From NCBI RefSeq assembly GCF_027257195.1, contig NZ_JAPDFS010000003.1, positions 457,028 through 495,579 of the forward strand: 38,552 nucleotides of DNA, read 5' to 3'. This document shows positions 16,878-25,170 of this stretch, piece by piece. How positions within the stretch are numbered: position 1 is the stretch's first letter; each line of letters begins with the position of its first letter. Position numbers and translations under genes: made by a program. The notes beneath the pieces are model-generated. The model ran no database searches. It saw nothing but the letters and a program-made list of their open reading frames with translations, and had not been told where the DNA came from. This DNA is from Halorubrum sp. F4. GTDB taxonomy: Archaea; Halobacteriota; Halobacteria; Halobacteriales; Haloferacaceae.

Positions 16878-17699
16878 TCAGATCCAGGACGCGCCCTCCT
16901 CGATGGTTTGCTCGCCGAGGTCGGTTACGGTCCGGCGAGGGAGCACGCGGGTGAGTTGGGCCGCATACGAGGCGAACCCGGACGGAAGGACGATCCGCTC
17001 GCCGTCGCGGAATCCGTTCCAGCCGGCCTCGGCGACGCTCCGCGGATCGTTCGTCACGCCCGACATCGTGCCACTCTCGTCGACGTTTCCCCGTTCGGCG
17101 TACTCAGTCTCGACGACGCCGGGGCACAGAGCGGTGACGGTGACTCCCTCGTCCTCGACCTCGTGGGCGAGCGCACGGGAGAAGGAGAGCAGGTACGACT
17201 TCGTCGCGCCGTACACCGCCTTCCCGGGAACCGGATAGAAGGAGGTGAGCGACGCGGTGTTGAGCACGCCGCCTCGGCCACGCTCGACCATTCCGGGAAC
17301 GAACAGCTTCGTCAGCTCGGTCGGTGCCGTCACGTTCACCCGGAGCATGCCCCGTTCAGCCTCCCGATCCGTTTCCGTGAACTCCCCGTACAGCGGGACG
17401 CCGGCGTTGTTGACGAGCACGTCGACGTCGATCCCCGCGTCGCGGATCGCCTCGTGGAGTCGATCGGCCGCGTCCGGTTCGGCGAGGTCCTGTGCCACGA
17501 CCGTGGCCGACACGCCGTGTTCCGCCTCCGCCATTCCGGCGACCTCCTCGAGACGCTCCTCTCGACGGGCCGTGAGTACGAGGTCGTATCCGTCGGAAGC
17601 AGCCATATCAGCGATCTCACGGCCGATACCGCTCGATGCCCCCGTCACGAGTGCCGTTCGCGTTGACGTGTCACGATCCATCGTGTCACGTTCTGACAT
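16878..17699 (-). CDS. Short-chain dehydrogenase/reductase
   Basis: 273 residues. Rossmann cofactor motif TGASSGIG at 19-26, NNAG at 97-100, catalytic Ser150, Tyr163 and Lys167 (YGATK). LTARREER after strand two suggests NADP preference through its arginines. This is a classical SDR of unknown substrate; similar proteins are annotated as DltE-type or general oxidoreductases. Two starts are possible (Met1 or Met7). It is divergent from the ribosomal operon, with about 230 bases between them. No partner gene hints at the pathway. Confidence 0.9.
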   Translation of the reverse strand: MSERDTMDRDTSTRTALVTGASSGIGREIADMAASDGYDLVLTARREERLEEVAGMAEAEHGVSATVVAQDLAEPDAADRLHEAIRDAGIDVDVLVNNAGVPLYGEFTETDREAERGMLRVNVTAPTELTKLFVPGMVERGRGGVLNTASLTSFYPVPGKAVYGATKSYLLSFSRALAHEVEDEGVTVTALCPGVVETEYAERGNVDESGTMSGVTNDPRSVAEAGWNGFRDGERIVLPSGFASYAAQLTRVLPRRTVTDLGEQTIEEGASWI

Positions 17700-17837
17700 G
17701 TTACAAGGATCGGAACGGCGATACGAAAGCGTTGGGGGGGCTCTGGGGCCGTACCATGTCGGGATCGTACCGTGCTGAGGCCGTACCGAACCGATACGGG
17801 GACGTGAGCGATTCGCACGCTGAACGTCGCTTCGACG

Positions 17838-17929
17838 GTTTTAAGCGTCCGATGGGCCACTCTCCGATGAGACAGGCTTCGCCTGTTTCACTGACCCGTA
17901 GGAGCGACCTGCGTACTACGGAGGTGAAA
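17838..17929 (+). promoter_or_regulatory. Promoter and structured leader of the L1 operon
   Basis: GTTTTAAG (17838-17845) is a TATA box, so transcription should start near 17866 with a leader of about 65 bases. The leader holds a 9-bp hairpin (17869-17877 with 17881-17889, loop TTC) and a second stem CCGTAG/CTACGG (17896-17901 with 17916-17921). The second stem takes up the first two G of the Shine-Dalgarno sequence GGAGGTG (17920-17926), four bases before the ATG. Archaeal L1 represses its own mRNA by binding an rRNA-like site, and in Halobacterium this has been proposed in the leader. This fold fits such a switch. Confidence 0.6.
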
Positions 17930-18568
17930 ATGGCAGACACAATACAAGAGGCCGTGACCCTCGCACTCGATGAGGCCCCCGAGCGGAACTTCCGCGAGAC
18001 GGTGGACCTCGCCGTCAACCTGCGAGACCTCGACCTCAACGATCCGTCGAATCGCGTCGACGAGTCCGTCGTGCTGCCGGCTGGAACTGGACAGGAGACA
18101 CGCATCGTCGTCTTCGCGGAGGGCGAAACCGCCGTCCGCGCCGCCGAAGTCGCCGACGAGGTCCTCGACGGCGAGGACCTCGCCGACCTCGGAGACGACG
18201 ACGACCGCGCGAAGGACTTGGCCGACGAGACCGACTTCTTCGTCGCGGAGGCCAACCTGATGCAGGACATCGGTCGGTACCTCGGTACCGTCCTCGGTCC
18301 GCGCGGCAAGATGCCGACTCCACTACAGCCGGACGACGACGTCGTCGAGACAGTAAACCGGATGAAGAACACGGTGCAGCTCCGTTCCCGTGACCGCCGC
18401 ACGTTCCACACGCGCGTCGGCGCGGAGGACATGTCCTCGGAGGACATCTCGAGCAACATCGACGTCATCATCCGCCGACTCGAGGCCGACCTCGAGAAGG
18501 GTCCGCTCAACATCGACGGGATCTACGTGAAGACCACGATGGGTCCCGCGAAGGAGGTGCCCGTATGA
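17930..18568 (+). CDS. rpl1: 50S ribosomal protein uL1
   Basis: 212 residues from ATG 17930, preceded by GGAGGTG. The L1 signature region is [20 protein letters not shown], and the C-terminus has [13 protein letters not shown]. It binds helices 76-78 of 23S rRNA to form the L1 stalk that handles leaving tRNA, and it represses its own operon. It is the first gene of rpl1-rpl10-rpl12 and overlaps rpl10 by four bases (ATGA). The L11 gene that precedes L1 in many archaea is not immediately upstream; a divergent SDR is there instead. Confidence 0.97.
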   Translation: MADTIQEAVTLALDEAPERNFRETVDLAVNLRDLDLNDPSNRVDESVVLPAGTGQETRIVVFAEGETAVRAAEVADEVLDGEDLADLGDDDDRAKDLADETDFFVAEANLMQDIGRYLGTVLGPRGKMPTPLQPDDDVVETVNRMKNTVQLRSRDRRTFHTRVGAEDMSSEDISSNIDVIIRRLEADLEKGPLNIDGIYVKTTMGPAKEVPV

Positions 18569-19605
18569 GCACCGTCCGCAAGACCGAGACGATCCCGCAG
18601 TGGAAACGCGAGGAGGTCGACGAGCTCGTCGAGTTCATCGACTCGTTCAACTCCGTCGGGATCGTCGGCGTCGCCGGCATCCCGAGCCGCCAGCTCCAGG
18701 CCATGCGCCGCGAGCTTCACGGCTTCGCGGACGTCCGGATGAGCCGCAACACGCTCACCGTCCGCGCGCTGGAGGAGGTCGATGAGGGCGTCGAGGAGCT
18801 GACCGAATACGTCTCCGGTCAGGTCGCGCTCATCGGTACCAACGACAACCCCTTCGGACTCTACAAACAGCTCGAGGCCTCGAAGACGCCGGCCCCGATC
18901 AACGCGGGCGAAGTCTCCCCGAACGACGTCGTCATCCCCGAGGGTGACACCGGCGTCGACCCGGGACCGTTCGTCGGCGAACTCCAGACCGTGGGCGCGT
19001 CCGCGCGCATCATGGACGGATCGATCAAGGTCACCGAGGACTCGAAGGTCCTCGAGGAGGGCGAGGTCGTCGACGACGACCTCGCGAACGTCCTGACCGA
19101 GCTCGGCATCGAGCCGAAGGAGGTCGGGCTCGACCTGAAGGGCGTCTACTCCGAGGGCGTCCTCTTCGAGCCGGACGAGCTCGCCATCGACGTGGACGAG
19201 TACCGCGCGGACGTTCAGTCCGCCGCGGCCGCCGCGCGCAACCTCTCCGTCAACGCCGCCTACCCGACGGCCGCCACCGCCGGCACCCTTCTCGCGAAGG
19301 CCTCCGGCGAGGCGAAGTCGGTCGGGCTGTTCGCGGAGATCGAGAGCCCGGACGTCGTGCCCGACCTCATCGGGAAGGCCGACGCCCAGCTCCGCGCGCT
19401 CGCCGCGCAGATCGACGACGAGGAGGCGCTCCCCGAGGAGCTCCAGGGCGTCGAGGCCGCCCCGGCACCGGAGCCGGTGGCCGACGACGACGAGGAGGAA
19501 CAGGCGGACGAAGACACGGAAGACGCCGAGGATTCCACCGACGACGACGCCGACGAGGACGACGGCGACGACGGCGGCGAGGGTCTCGGCGCGATGTTCG
19601 GATAA
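18565..19605 (+). CDS. rpl10: 50S ribosomal protein uL10 (P0)
   Basis: 346 residues. The N-terminal rRNA-binding domain has [22 protein letters not shown]. An archaeal insertion domain follows, then alanine-rich helices that bind P1 dimers (about 280-295). A long acidic tail ends [10 protein letters not shown], the motif shared with L12 that recruits translation factors. It forms the base of the stalk. It starts within the rpl1 stop and is followed after 15 bases by rpl12. Confidence 0.97.
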   Translation: MSTVRKTETIPQWKREEVDELVEFIDSFNSVGIVGVAGIPSRQLQAMRRELHGFADVRMSRNTLTVRALEEVDEGVEELTEYVSGQVALIGTNDNPFGLYKQLEASKTPAPINAGEVSPNDVVIPEGDTGVDPGPFVGELQTVGASARIMDGSIKVTEDSKVLEEGEVVDDDLANVLTELGIEPKEVGLDLKGVYSEGVLFEPDELAIDVDEYRADVQSAAAAARNLSVNAAYPTAATAGTLLAKASGEAKSVGLFAEIESPDVVPDLIGKADAQLRALAAQIDDEEALPEELQGVEAAPAPEPVADDDEEEQADEDTEDAEDSTDDDADEDDGDDGGEGLGAMFG

Positions 19606-19620
19606 CACGAGGTTACACCA

Positions 19621-19956
19621 ATGGAATACGTTTACGCTGCGCTCATCCTGAACGAGACTGGCGAAGAGATCAACGAGGACAACGTCACCGGCGTGCTGGA
19701 AGCCGCCGGCGTCGACGTCGAGGAATCCCGCGTCAAGGCGCTCGTCGCCGCGCTGGAGGACGTCGACATCGAGGAGGCCATCGAGACGGCCGCCGCGGCT
19801 CCCGCCGCGGGCGCGGCCGCCGGGGGCTCCGCCGACGAGGCCGACGAGGCCGAAGCGGACGATGACGACGAGGACGAGGCCGACGAGGCCGAAGCGGACG
19901 ACGACGACGAGGACGAAGGCGACGGCGGCGAGGGTCTCGGCGAGCTGTTCGGCTGA
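19621..19956 (+). CDS. rpl12: 50S ribosomal protein P1 (archaeal L12)
   Basis: 111 residues. Archaeal/eukaryal P1 type, not bacterial bL12. The N-terminal dimerisation helices open [21 protein letters not shown]. An alanine-rich hinge follows, then an acidic stretch with two near-identical blocks ([13 protein letters not shown]), and the conserved end GEGLGELFG. It forms the stalk dimers on P0 that bind GTPase factors. It is the last gene of the operon; a hairpin and T run follow at 19983-20015. Confidence 0.97.
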   Translation: MEYVYAALILNETGEEINEDNVTGVLEAAGVDVEESRVKALVAALEDVDIEEAIETAAAAPAAGAAAGGSADEADEAEADDDDEDEADEAEADDDDEDEGDGGEGLGELFG

Positions 19957-19982
19957 ACCCGGCGCTCACCGCACCGAAGATC

Positions 19983-20015
19983 GGGGCGCGATCGCCCCAT
20001 CGCACCGCGTTTTTT
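19983..20015 (+). terminator. Terminator of the L1-L10-L12 operon
   Basis: A 6-bp GC stem, GGGGCG/CGCCCC with loop CGAT (19983-19998), followed 12 bases later by a run of six T (20010-20015). T runs are the main termination signal in archaea. Confidence 0.7.
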
Positions 20016-20057
20016 CGAACCATCACGTTTCGCTCAGTGATAACGCTGCCCGCGATC

Positions 20058-20065
20058 TTTTATAT
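20058..20065 (+). promoter_or_regulatory. TATA box for the zinc-ribbon gene at 20089
   Basis: TTTATATG centred about 27 bases before ATG 20089. It predicts a leaderless mRNA independent of the ribosomal operon. Confidence 0.7.
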
Positions 20066-20088
20066 GGGTCCGACGAACAGGCCGTCGA

Positions 20089-20280
20089 ATGAAGATCGTC
20101 GACGGCGACAAGGCGGAGTGCGATCGGTGCGAGTCGATCTTTCCGCTCGAGGCGGTGTCCCTCCTCGAGAAGGAGACCAACCGGGACTACGAGCGGGTGC
20201 TGTGTGAGGCGTGTCTCGGAGCGGTCGGAGTCCCTAAGGGATACTCGCTTCGCCGCGACATCACGCACCTCGGAGGGTGA
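20089..20280 (+). CDS. Small zinc-ribbon protein
   Basis: 63 residues. Two CxxC pairs, Cys12-Cys15 (CDRC) and Cys39-Cys42 (CEAC), form a probable zinc ribbon. The fold is compact, with an acidic start and the end GYSLRRDITHLGG. It has its own strong promoter and a leaderless start. The family looks conserved among haloarchaea, but I cannot name it. Small zinc proteins of this type often bind nucleic acids or act in regulation; here that is only a possibility. It converges with the histidine kinase at 20306. Confidence 0.85.
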   Translation: MKIVDGDKAECDRCESIFPLEAVSLLEKETNRDYERVLCEACLGAVGVPKGYSLRRDITHLGG

Positions 20281-20305
20281 TCGCGTCGACGCGTTCGCTT
20301 TCGGC

Positions 20306-21940
20306 TCACTCGACGGCGTCGTCCGCGACGAACTCGACGCCCGTGATCTCGAACCGCGCGCCGCCGGCCTCGCCCTCCGTGACTCCGATCTCCCAGCCGT
20401 GTGACTCGACGATCCGCTCGACGATCCGCAGGCCGAAGCCGGTCCCGTCGCGTCGGGTCGAATGGCCGGGGTCGAAGACCTTCTCGCGGTTCTCGGGCGC
20501 GATCCCGGGCCCGTCGTCCTCGAGGTATATCCCCGTTCCGTCCGCGAGAACGCCCACGGAGATCGTCACGGCGTCGCCGCCGTGTTCTACGCTGTCGTCG
20601 GTCTGCGGCCGACTGCTCGTCGAGCCATGCTCGACGCTGTCGCCGGCCTGCGGCTGGCTGCTCGTCGAACCGTGTTCCACGCTGTTTCGAACCAGGTTCT
20701 CGAAACACTGACGGACGCGGCCGCGGTCCCCGCGGAAGGTACGGTCGGTCGCCGTTCGGAGGATCGCGTTCTCCGTGTCGACGGCCCCGCGGCAGTGGTC
20801 GACGAGCGCCGACAGCCGGATCGGCTCGAGGTCGACGTCGGGGTCGTCCTCCCTCGCGAGCCGGAGCAGGTCGTCGATCAGGGCCTCGATCCGGTCGAGC
20901 GCGTACTCGACGCTCGAGAGGTGTTCGCTCTCGATTCCGGCGTCGGCCAGCTCCGCACGGGTCAACTCCAGTCTCCCCGTCGCGACCGCGAGCGGGTTCC
21001 GGAGGTCGTGGCTCACGACGCGGACGAACTCGTCGAGCCGCTCGTTCCGCTCCTCGAGGGTCCGCGCCCGATCGACCTGCTCGAGCGCCGCGACGACGTT
21101 CCCCGCCAGGATCCGGCCGAGCGTCACGTCGCGCTCGTCGAACGTCCCCGGGTCGTGGGAGCCGGACACGAGAACGCCGTACTCGTCGAGCGGAAGGGTG
21201 AGTTGGCTCCGGATCGGCGTGTTCGGGTTGTACGCGTCCGGATCGGACGGCACGTCCTCGACCGCCTCCGGCTCGCCCCGCTCGAAGACGCGCCAGACGA
21301 TGCTCTCGCCCGGTCGGTACGTCGGCGGGCCGCCGGACAGGTTCAACGCGGCCGGCGTCGACGCGATCGGTTCGATCACGTTCGCGTCGGCGTCGTACAG
21401 GTACACGGTGCTGGCCTCCAGCCCGTGGATGTCGCTCGCGGCCGCGACGGCCACCTCCGCGACGCGCTCGTGGCTGGTCGCGGCGATGAGCCCGACGCTC
21501 GCCTCGTGGAGCGCCTCGAGCTGGCGGGCGTGTTCGGACGCCGTCGAGTCGACCCTCCCCTCGACGGCATCGCGGACGCACGCGGGGATCCGCACGTATC
21601 GACTCTCGTCCCCGTCCTCAGACCCCGACGGCACGTACGCCGAGACGCCGGCTTCGACCGCGGCGGCGGCGAGCGACTCGCTTCCGGCCCCCGCTCTCGG
21701 GGCGAGGACGAACGGAAGCGGTCCGTGGGAGGACCGTACCGATTCCAGCAGATCGGTCCCACTTCCGTCGGGTAGTTCGAGCGTGCTGACGACGCAGTCG
21801 ATCGAGTCGGTCGCGAGCAGATCGAGCGCCGCCTCGGCCGTCCTCGCCGAGCGCGGCATCGCGTCGGGGAGCTCCCGCCGAACGGACGCCACCGTGCGCG
21901 CGAGGGAGTCCGGATCGCCGTCGACACAGAGGACGTCCAT
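20306..21940 (-). CDS. Histidine kinase with degenerate receiver and GAF domains
   Basis: 544 residues. A receiver-like domain at 1-108 starts CVDGDPD, but the phospho-acceptor position (in CVVSTLELPDGSG) is Thr53 instead of Asp and the usual lysine is absent, so it is probably not phosphorylated. A GAF domain covers about 140-290. HisKA has VVSHDLRNPLA with His311. HATPase motifs are NLVRNSVEHG (415-424), DDGPGI (475-480) and GTGFGLRIVE (499-508). The N box is followed by two extra copies of a 15-residue unit built on SVEHGSTSS. There is no membrane segment, so it is a cytoplasmic sensor. A TATA-like CGTATTTC about 27 bases upstream supports the start. No regulator gene adjoins. Confidence 0.92.
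   Translation of the reverse strand: MDVLCVDGDPDSLARTVASVRRELPDAMPRSARTAEAALDLLATDSIDCVVSTLELPDGSGTDLLESVRSSHGPLPFVLAPRAGAGSESLAAAAVEAGVSAYVPSGSEDGDESRYVRIPACVRDAVEGRVDSTASEHARQLEALHEASVGLIAATSHERVAEVAVAAASDIHGLEASTVYLYDADANVIEPIASTPAALNLSGGPPTYRPGESIVWRVFERGEPEAVEDVPSDPDAYNPNTPIRSQLTLPLDEYGVLVSGSHDPGTFDERDVTLGRILAGNVVAALEQVDRARTLEERNERLDEFVRVVSHDLRNPLAVATGRLELTRAELADAGIESEHLSSVEYALDRIEALIDDLLRLAREDDPDVDLEPIRLSALVDHCRGAVDTENAILRTATDRTFRGDRGRVRQCFENLVRNSVEHGSTSSQPQAGDSVEHGSTSSRPQTDDSVEHGGDAVTISVGVLADGTGIYLEDDGPGIAPENREKVFDPGHSTRRDGTGFGLRIVERIVESHGWEIGVTEGEAGGARFEITGVEFVADDAVE
20583..20687. repeat. 45-bp tandem repeat in the kinase ATP-binding domain
   Basis: Units 20583-20627 and 20628-20672, then a partial unit to about 20687. 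Each full unit encodes SVEHG plus STSS, a short PQ-rich piece and an acidic pair, so the SVEHG end of the N box occurs three times in a row. Only one copy belongs to the canonical domain. Confidence 0.9.
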
Positions 21941-22089
21941 GCCCTCCCGGACGAAGCATCGAGTGAAATACGCTTCGCCGGGATCGGCGGGGGACGGAGG
22001 GACGAAAGGAACTGCGGTCAGCGCGGGGCCGAACTGGACTGTGCGGATTCGCGGCCGCGGCGCTCGCGAAGTTGCCTGCGCCGCGAAAG

Positions 22090-22111
22090 TGGGACCACCC
22101 GGATTCGAACC
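22090..22111 (-). repeat. Duplicated 3' end of tRNA-Pro (possible old attachment site)
   Basis: These 22 bases are identical to 22202-22223, the 3' end of tRNA-Pro (acceptor strand, T stem and T loop), 112 bases away in the same orientation. Such direct repeats are left by integrases that target tRNA genes. The 90 bases between hold no ORF, only inverted repeats (22100-22109 with 22151-22160; 22167-22176 with 22190-22199). Confidence 0.6.
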
Positions 22112-22166
22112 TCAGTCACTCCGCTCGCTTACGCTCGCTCCGTTCCCTGCTTCGAATCCGCTCCAC

Positions 22167-22199
22167 CTGCCGCTGCGAGCAGTCCGCGAGCAGCGGCAG
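22167..22199. repeat. 10-bp perfect inverted repeat next to tRNA-Pro
   Basis: CTGCCGCTGC (22167-22176) and GCAGCGGCAG (22190-22199) with a 13-base spacer, two bases beyond the tRNA 3' end on the minus strand. It may terminate or help process the tRNA transcript, or be part of an excised element's footprint. Confidence 0.5.
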
Positions 22200-22201
22200 G
22201 A

Positions 22202-22272
22202 TGGGACCACCCGGATTCGAACCGGGGTCACGGGCACCCAAGGCCCGAAGTATACCACTAACCCATGGTCCC
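22202..22272 (-). tRNA. tRNA-Pro(TGG)
   Basis: 71-nt cloverleaf on the minus strand. Acceptor GGGACCA pairs with TGGTCCC; discriminator A. The anticodon stem CGGGC/GCCCG holds loop CTTGGGT with anticodon TGG. The T arm is CCCGG/CCGGG around TTCGAAT. No intron and no encoded CCA. Confidence 0.95.
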
Positions 22273-22332
22273 GCGTCCATCACTACCCGGATGAGCCGCT
22301 AAAGCGTTTCGTTCGTCGTTCCGGACGGCGGC

Positions 22333-24387
22333 TCACTCCCCGTCGTCGTACAGCTCGAGGTCCGCGACGAGGTCGTAGGGGTCGGTTCCCTTCCGGACCG
22401 CGTCGAGGATCCGAAACGCCTCGTCGGGCGCGAGGAAGTGCCGACAGATCGCCCGTCCGAGCGGCGTCGGCGAGAAGCCGTCGATGAACTCCCACTCGAG
22501 CAGCTTCCCGACCGCGTGTTTCGTCGGCACGTCGCCGATCATCCGGTCGTTGAGCCGCTTCGCCTGCTTGCCCGCGACGACGACGTTCGCCAACGTCTCC
22601 TCGACGGCGGCCGTCTCGTCGTAGAGGGTCGCCACGTCCTCCATCTCGCCTTTGAGCAGGGTGAACGCCACCTCGTCCTCGGTCCGATCCATCGAGTTGT
22701 GATAGACTGCGTCGGGCTCGACGAGGAGGTACACCCGGCCGCGGTCGTGGTAGTCCGGCCGGCCCGCCCGCCCGAGCATCTGGGAGAACTCCTGGACCGA
22801 GAGCCACTCGATCCCCATCGCCAGCGTGTCGAAGATCACCTGCGAGGCGGGGAAGTCGACGCCCGCGGCCAGCGCCGCGGTGGTCACGACCGCCGACAGC
22901 TCCTGGTCGCCGAACATGCGCTCGACCTTCTTGCGGCGGCCGTAGTCGAGCCCGGCGTGGTACGGCGCGGAGTCGTATCGGAGCTTCCGGCTGATCTCGT
23001 GACAGCGCCGCCGCGAGTTGGTAAAGATTATCGTCTGCCCGCGGTACCCCTTCGAGGACTTCGTGTCGAACTCGCGTTTCACGAGCTTGTCGGCGATATC
23101 GGCCTTCTCGCGGCCGTCCGCGAAGGTGACGTGCCGCTCGATGGGGACGGGGCGCTCCTCGAACTCGATGAGGGTGGCGCGCAGCTTCTCGGCGAGCCAC
23201 TCGGGGTTGCCGACCGTCGCCGAGAGGTAGACGAACTGGGTGCCGCCGTAGCCCTCGTGGGTCGCCATCCGGTCCTCGCTGTAGTACTTCAGCCGCGAGA
23301 TCAGGCCGTCGAGCCGGTGGCCGCGCTCGCCCTCCTTCAGCGTGTGGACCTCGTCGATGACGACCGTTCCCACGTCGCCGAGGTCCTTCCCGGTCCGGAG
23401 CGCGTGGTCGATCCCCTCGTAGGTGCCGACGATCACGTCCGCGTTCGGGTCGAACCGGTTGCCGTCGTCGGCGATCCGCGAGGAGCCGACGCGGATCGAG
23501 ACGTCGAGTAAGTCGCCGTAACGGTCCTCGAAGTCCTCGTGTTTCTGATTGGCGAGCGCGACGAGCGGGACCAGAAACAGCAGCTTCCCGTCGCCCTTCA
23601 GCGCCCGGTCGATCCCCGCCAGCTCGCCGACGAGGGTCTTTCCGGTCGCGGTCGCGCTCACGACGAGCTGGTCGTCGCCGTCGAGCAGGCCGTTCCGCAC
23701 CGAGAGGCTCTGGACGGGCAACAGCTCCTCGAAGCGGCCCTGGACGTGATCGGCCAGGTCGGGGTGGAGATCGAGTTCGTCAGTTCGCACCGGCGAAACG
23801 TCCTCGACGGTGGCCGACACCTCGTCGTACTTGGTCAGGTCGGGGTCGAGCCCGCCCGAGAGCAGGTTGATGATCCGGTCGAGGTCCTTCGAATCGTAGA
23901 GGAGCTCCTCCAATCGCTCCTCCGCTGCGCCCGTGAAATCGCCCTTGTACGAAAGCTCCCGTTCGAGCTCGCGGCGGGCGCAGTCCCGACAGACGTGCTC
24001 GCCGTTGTGTTCGATCGCGGTCTCGGCGGTGATCGGACCGTAGCGGCCGTCGTTCGCGCAGCGTCGACAGGTCCGGACCGTCATCGCCTCCAGCTGGTAG
24101 CCGTCGAGCATCTCCCGGAGACGCTCGCGGCGTTCCGGGGAGGTCTGCTCCGAGATCCGGATCCGTGAGGCCGCGCGGGCGAGGTCGACGAACTCGTCGG
24201 GTGACCTGGGGTGGTCCTCGCCGTCCCTGATGACGCGGAACTTCCCGGGTCTGGGGCCCGCCGACGTCTCCTTGAGCTCCAAGCGACCGCGAAGCACCCG
24301 GCTCCCGTCCCGGTTCGCGACCACGGTGTAGTCGCTCCGAGCCTCGTGGAGGAACAGCGTCTCGACCTCGGCCAGCTGCGTTGACAC
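22333..24387 (-). CDS. Ski2-like DEAD/DEAH-box helicase with zinc finger
   Basis: 684 residues from GTG 24387, with TATA box GAAATACC (24409-24416) at leaderless distance. The first 215 residues are specific to this haloarchaeal type and hold a four-cysteine finger (Cys107, Cys110, Cys133, Cys136). The superfamily 2 core follows: Walker A SATATGKT at 244-251, motif Ia VPLVALANQ, DEVH at 345-348, SAT in motif III, and motifs V-VI AAGVDFPAS with QMLGRAGRPDYHD. It ends with a helical domain like those of Hel308/Ski2. It unwinds or remodels nucleic acid with ATP; whether RNA or DNA is the substrate is not clear. It is larger in the N-terminus than Hel308 and is not Hel308 itself. Confidence 0.9.
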   Translation of the reverse strand: MSTQLAEVETLFLHEARSDYTVVANRDGSRVLRGRLELKETSAGPRPGKFRVIRDGEDHPRSPDEFVDLARAASRIRISEQTSPERRERLREMLDGYQLEAMTVRTCRRCANDGRYGPITAETAIEHNGEHVCRDCARRELERELSYKGDFTGAAEERLEELLYDSKDLDRIINLLSGGLDPDLTKYDEVSATVEDVSPVRTDELDLHPDLADHVQGRFEELLPVQSLSVRNGLLDGDDQLVVSATATGKTLVGELAGIDRALKGDGKLLFLVPLVALANQKHEDFEDRYGDLLDVSIRVGSSRIADDGNRFDPNADVIVGTYEGIDHALRTGKDLGDVGTVVIDEVHTLKEGERGHRLDGLISRLKYYSEDRMATHEGYGGTQFVYLSATVGNPEWLAEKLRATLIEFEERPVPIERHVTFADGREKADIADKLVKREFDTKSSKGYRGQTIIFTNSRRRCHEISRKLRYDSAPYHAGLDYGRRKKVERMFGDQELSAVVTTAALAAGVDFPASQVIFDTLAMGIEWLSVQEFSQMLGRAGRPDYHDRGRVYLLVEPDAVYHNSMDRTEDEVAFTLLKGEMEDVATLYDETAAVEETLANVVVAGKQAKRLNDRMIGDVPTKHAVGKLLEWEFIDGFSPTPLGRAICRHFLAPDEAFRILDAVRKGTDPYDLVADLELYDDGE

Positions 24388-24521
24388 TGTGGAACGGTAC
24401 GCGAGCGAGGTATTTCAGCGATTCGTCTCGGAAGCGGGCGTTCCGGGTCGGTACTTCGGGGGAAGCAAAGCGGAGGGACTGCAGGTGAAGAGACGGCGCG
24501 TCGACCGCCGGGGTAGGTCGT

Positions 24522-25052
24522 CTACGCGACGAGCAGCTCTTCGCCCCGCTCGACCGTGATCCGACACGGCGGCGAGAGCTTGTTGTACGCGCGGCGGAAC
24601 GCCTCCTTCACGACGGGGGCCTGGTCGACCGTACAGTACGCCGTGAAGACCACGTCGTCCTTGTCGAGGCGGGCGGCCGTCCCGACGGGTTTGCCGAACG
24701 CCTGGCGCATCCCGTCGGAGACGCGGTCCGCGCCCGCGCCGGTCGCCTGTTTGTTCTCGCGGATGACCTGGTGGGGGAACTTTCGAAGGGTCATCTTGTA
24801 GTTCCCCTCGCCGAGCTCCTTGATCAGGTGGCGGTTCGCCGACAGGCGCGCGCTCTCGAGCGAGCCGTGGCGGATCTGGAGCTCCTCCTCGACGCGGAGG
24901 CTGATCTCGACGGGGTAGTCGTCGGGCTCCGTGGAGAGGTCGCCCATGTTGTGCTGGGCGATCTTCGAGCCGGGGATGCCCGTGATGTACTCGCGCCGGG
25001 TGTACGAGGGCTTGTCTATCGTCCGGTACATAGAGGCGGGTTTGTCGGACAT
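24522..25052 (-). CDS. rpl10e: 50S ribosomal protein L10e (uL16)
   Basis: 176 residues from ATG 25052. Typical archaeal uL16: [24 protein letters not shown] at the start, [35 protein letters not shown] in the centre. It sits near the peptidyl-transferase and tRNA elbow sites of 23S rRNA. TATA-like CTTTATCG near 25090-25097 suggests a leader of about 10-15 bases. Single-gene unit between the helicase and nucS, as usual for this dispersed ribosomal gene. Confidence 0.97.
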   Translation of the reverse strand: MSDKPASMYRTIDKPSYTRREYITGIPGSKIAQHNMGDLSTEPDDYPVEISLRVEEELQIRHGSLESARLSANRHLIKELGEGNYKMTLRKFPHQVIRENKQATGAGADRVSDGMRQAFGKPVGTAARLDKDDVVFTAYCTVDQAPVVKEAFRRAYNKLSPPCRITVERGEELLVA

Positions 25053-25170
25053 GGTTACTTGTCCGATGTAGCCTCCGCTGCGTCGATAAAGCCTTCGATA
25101 CCGCGACGGAGACGGTGGGAAGTCGTGTGCGTAGCCGTGTGTGACCGCTCGTGTGAGAGGGACACGGACT

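Noticed and set aside
17667..17700. Repeated CGTGTCACG motif at the SDR start as an operator
   Set aside because: Both copies are inside the coding sequence; no symmetry or spacing that would support a regulator site.
20583..20687. 45-bp repeats as a CRISPR array
   Set aside because: Units are directly adjacent with no spacers and lie inside a kinase gene in frame.
22072..22302. ORFs running through tRNA-Pro and its partial copy
   Set aside because: They read RNA sequence (GPPGFEP-type strings) and have no start signals.
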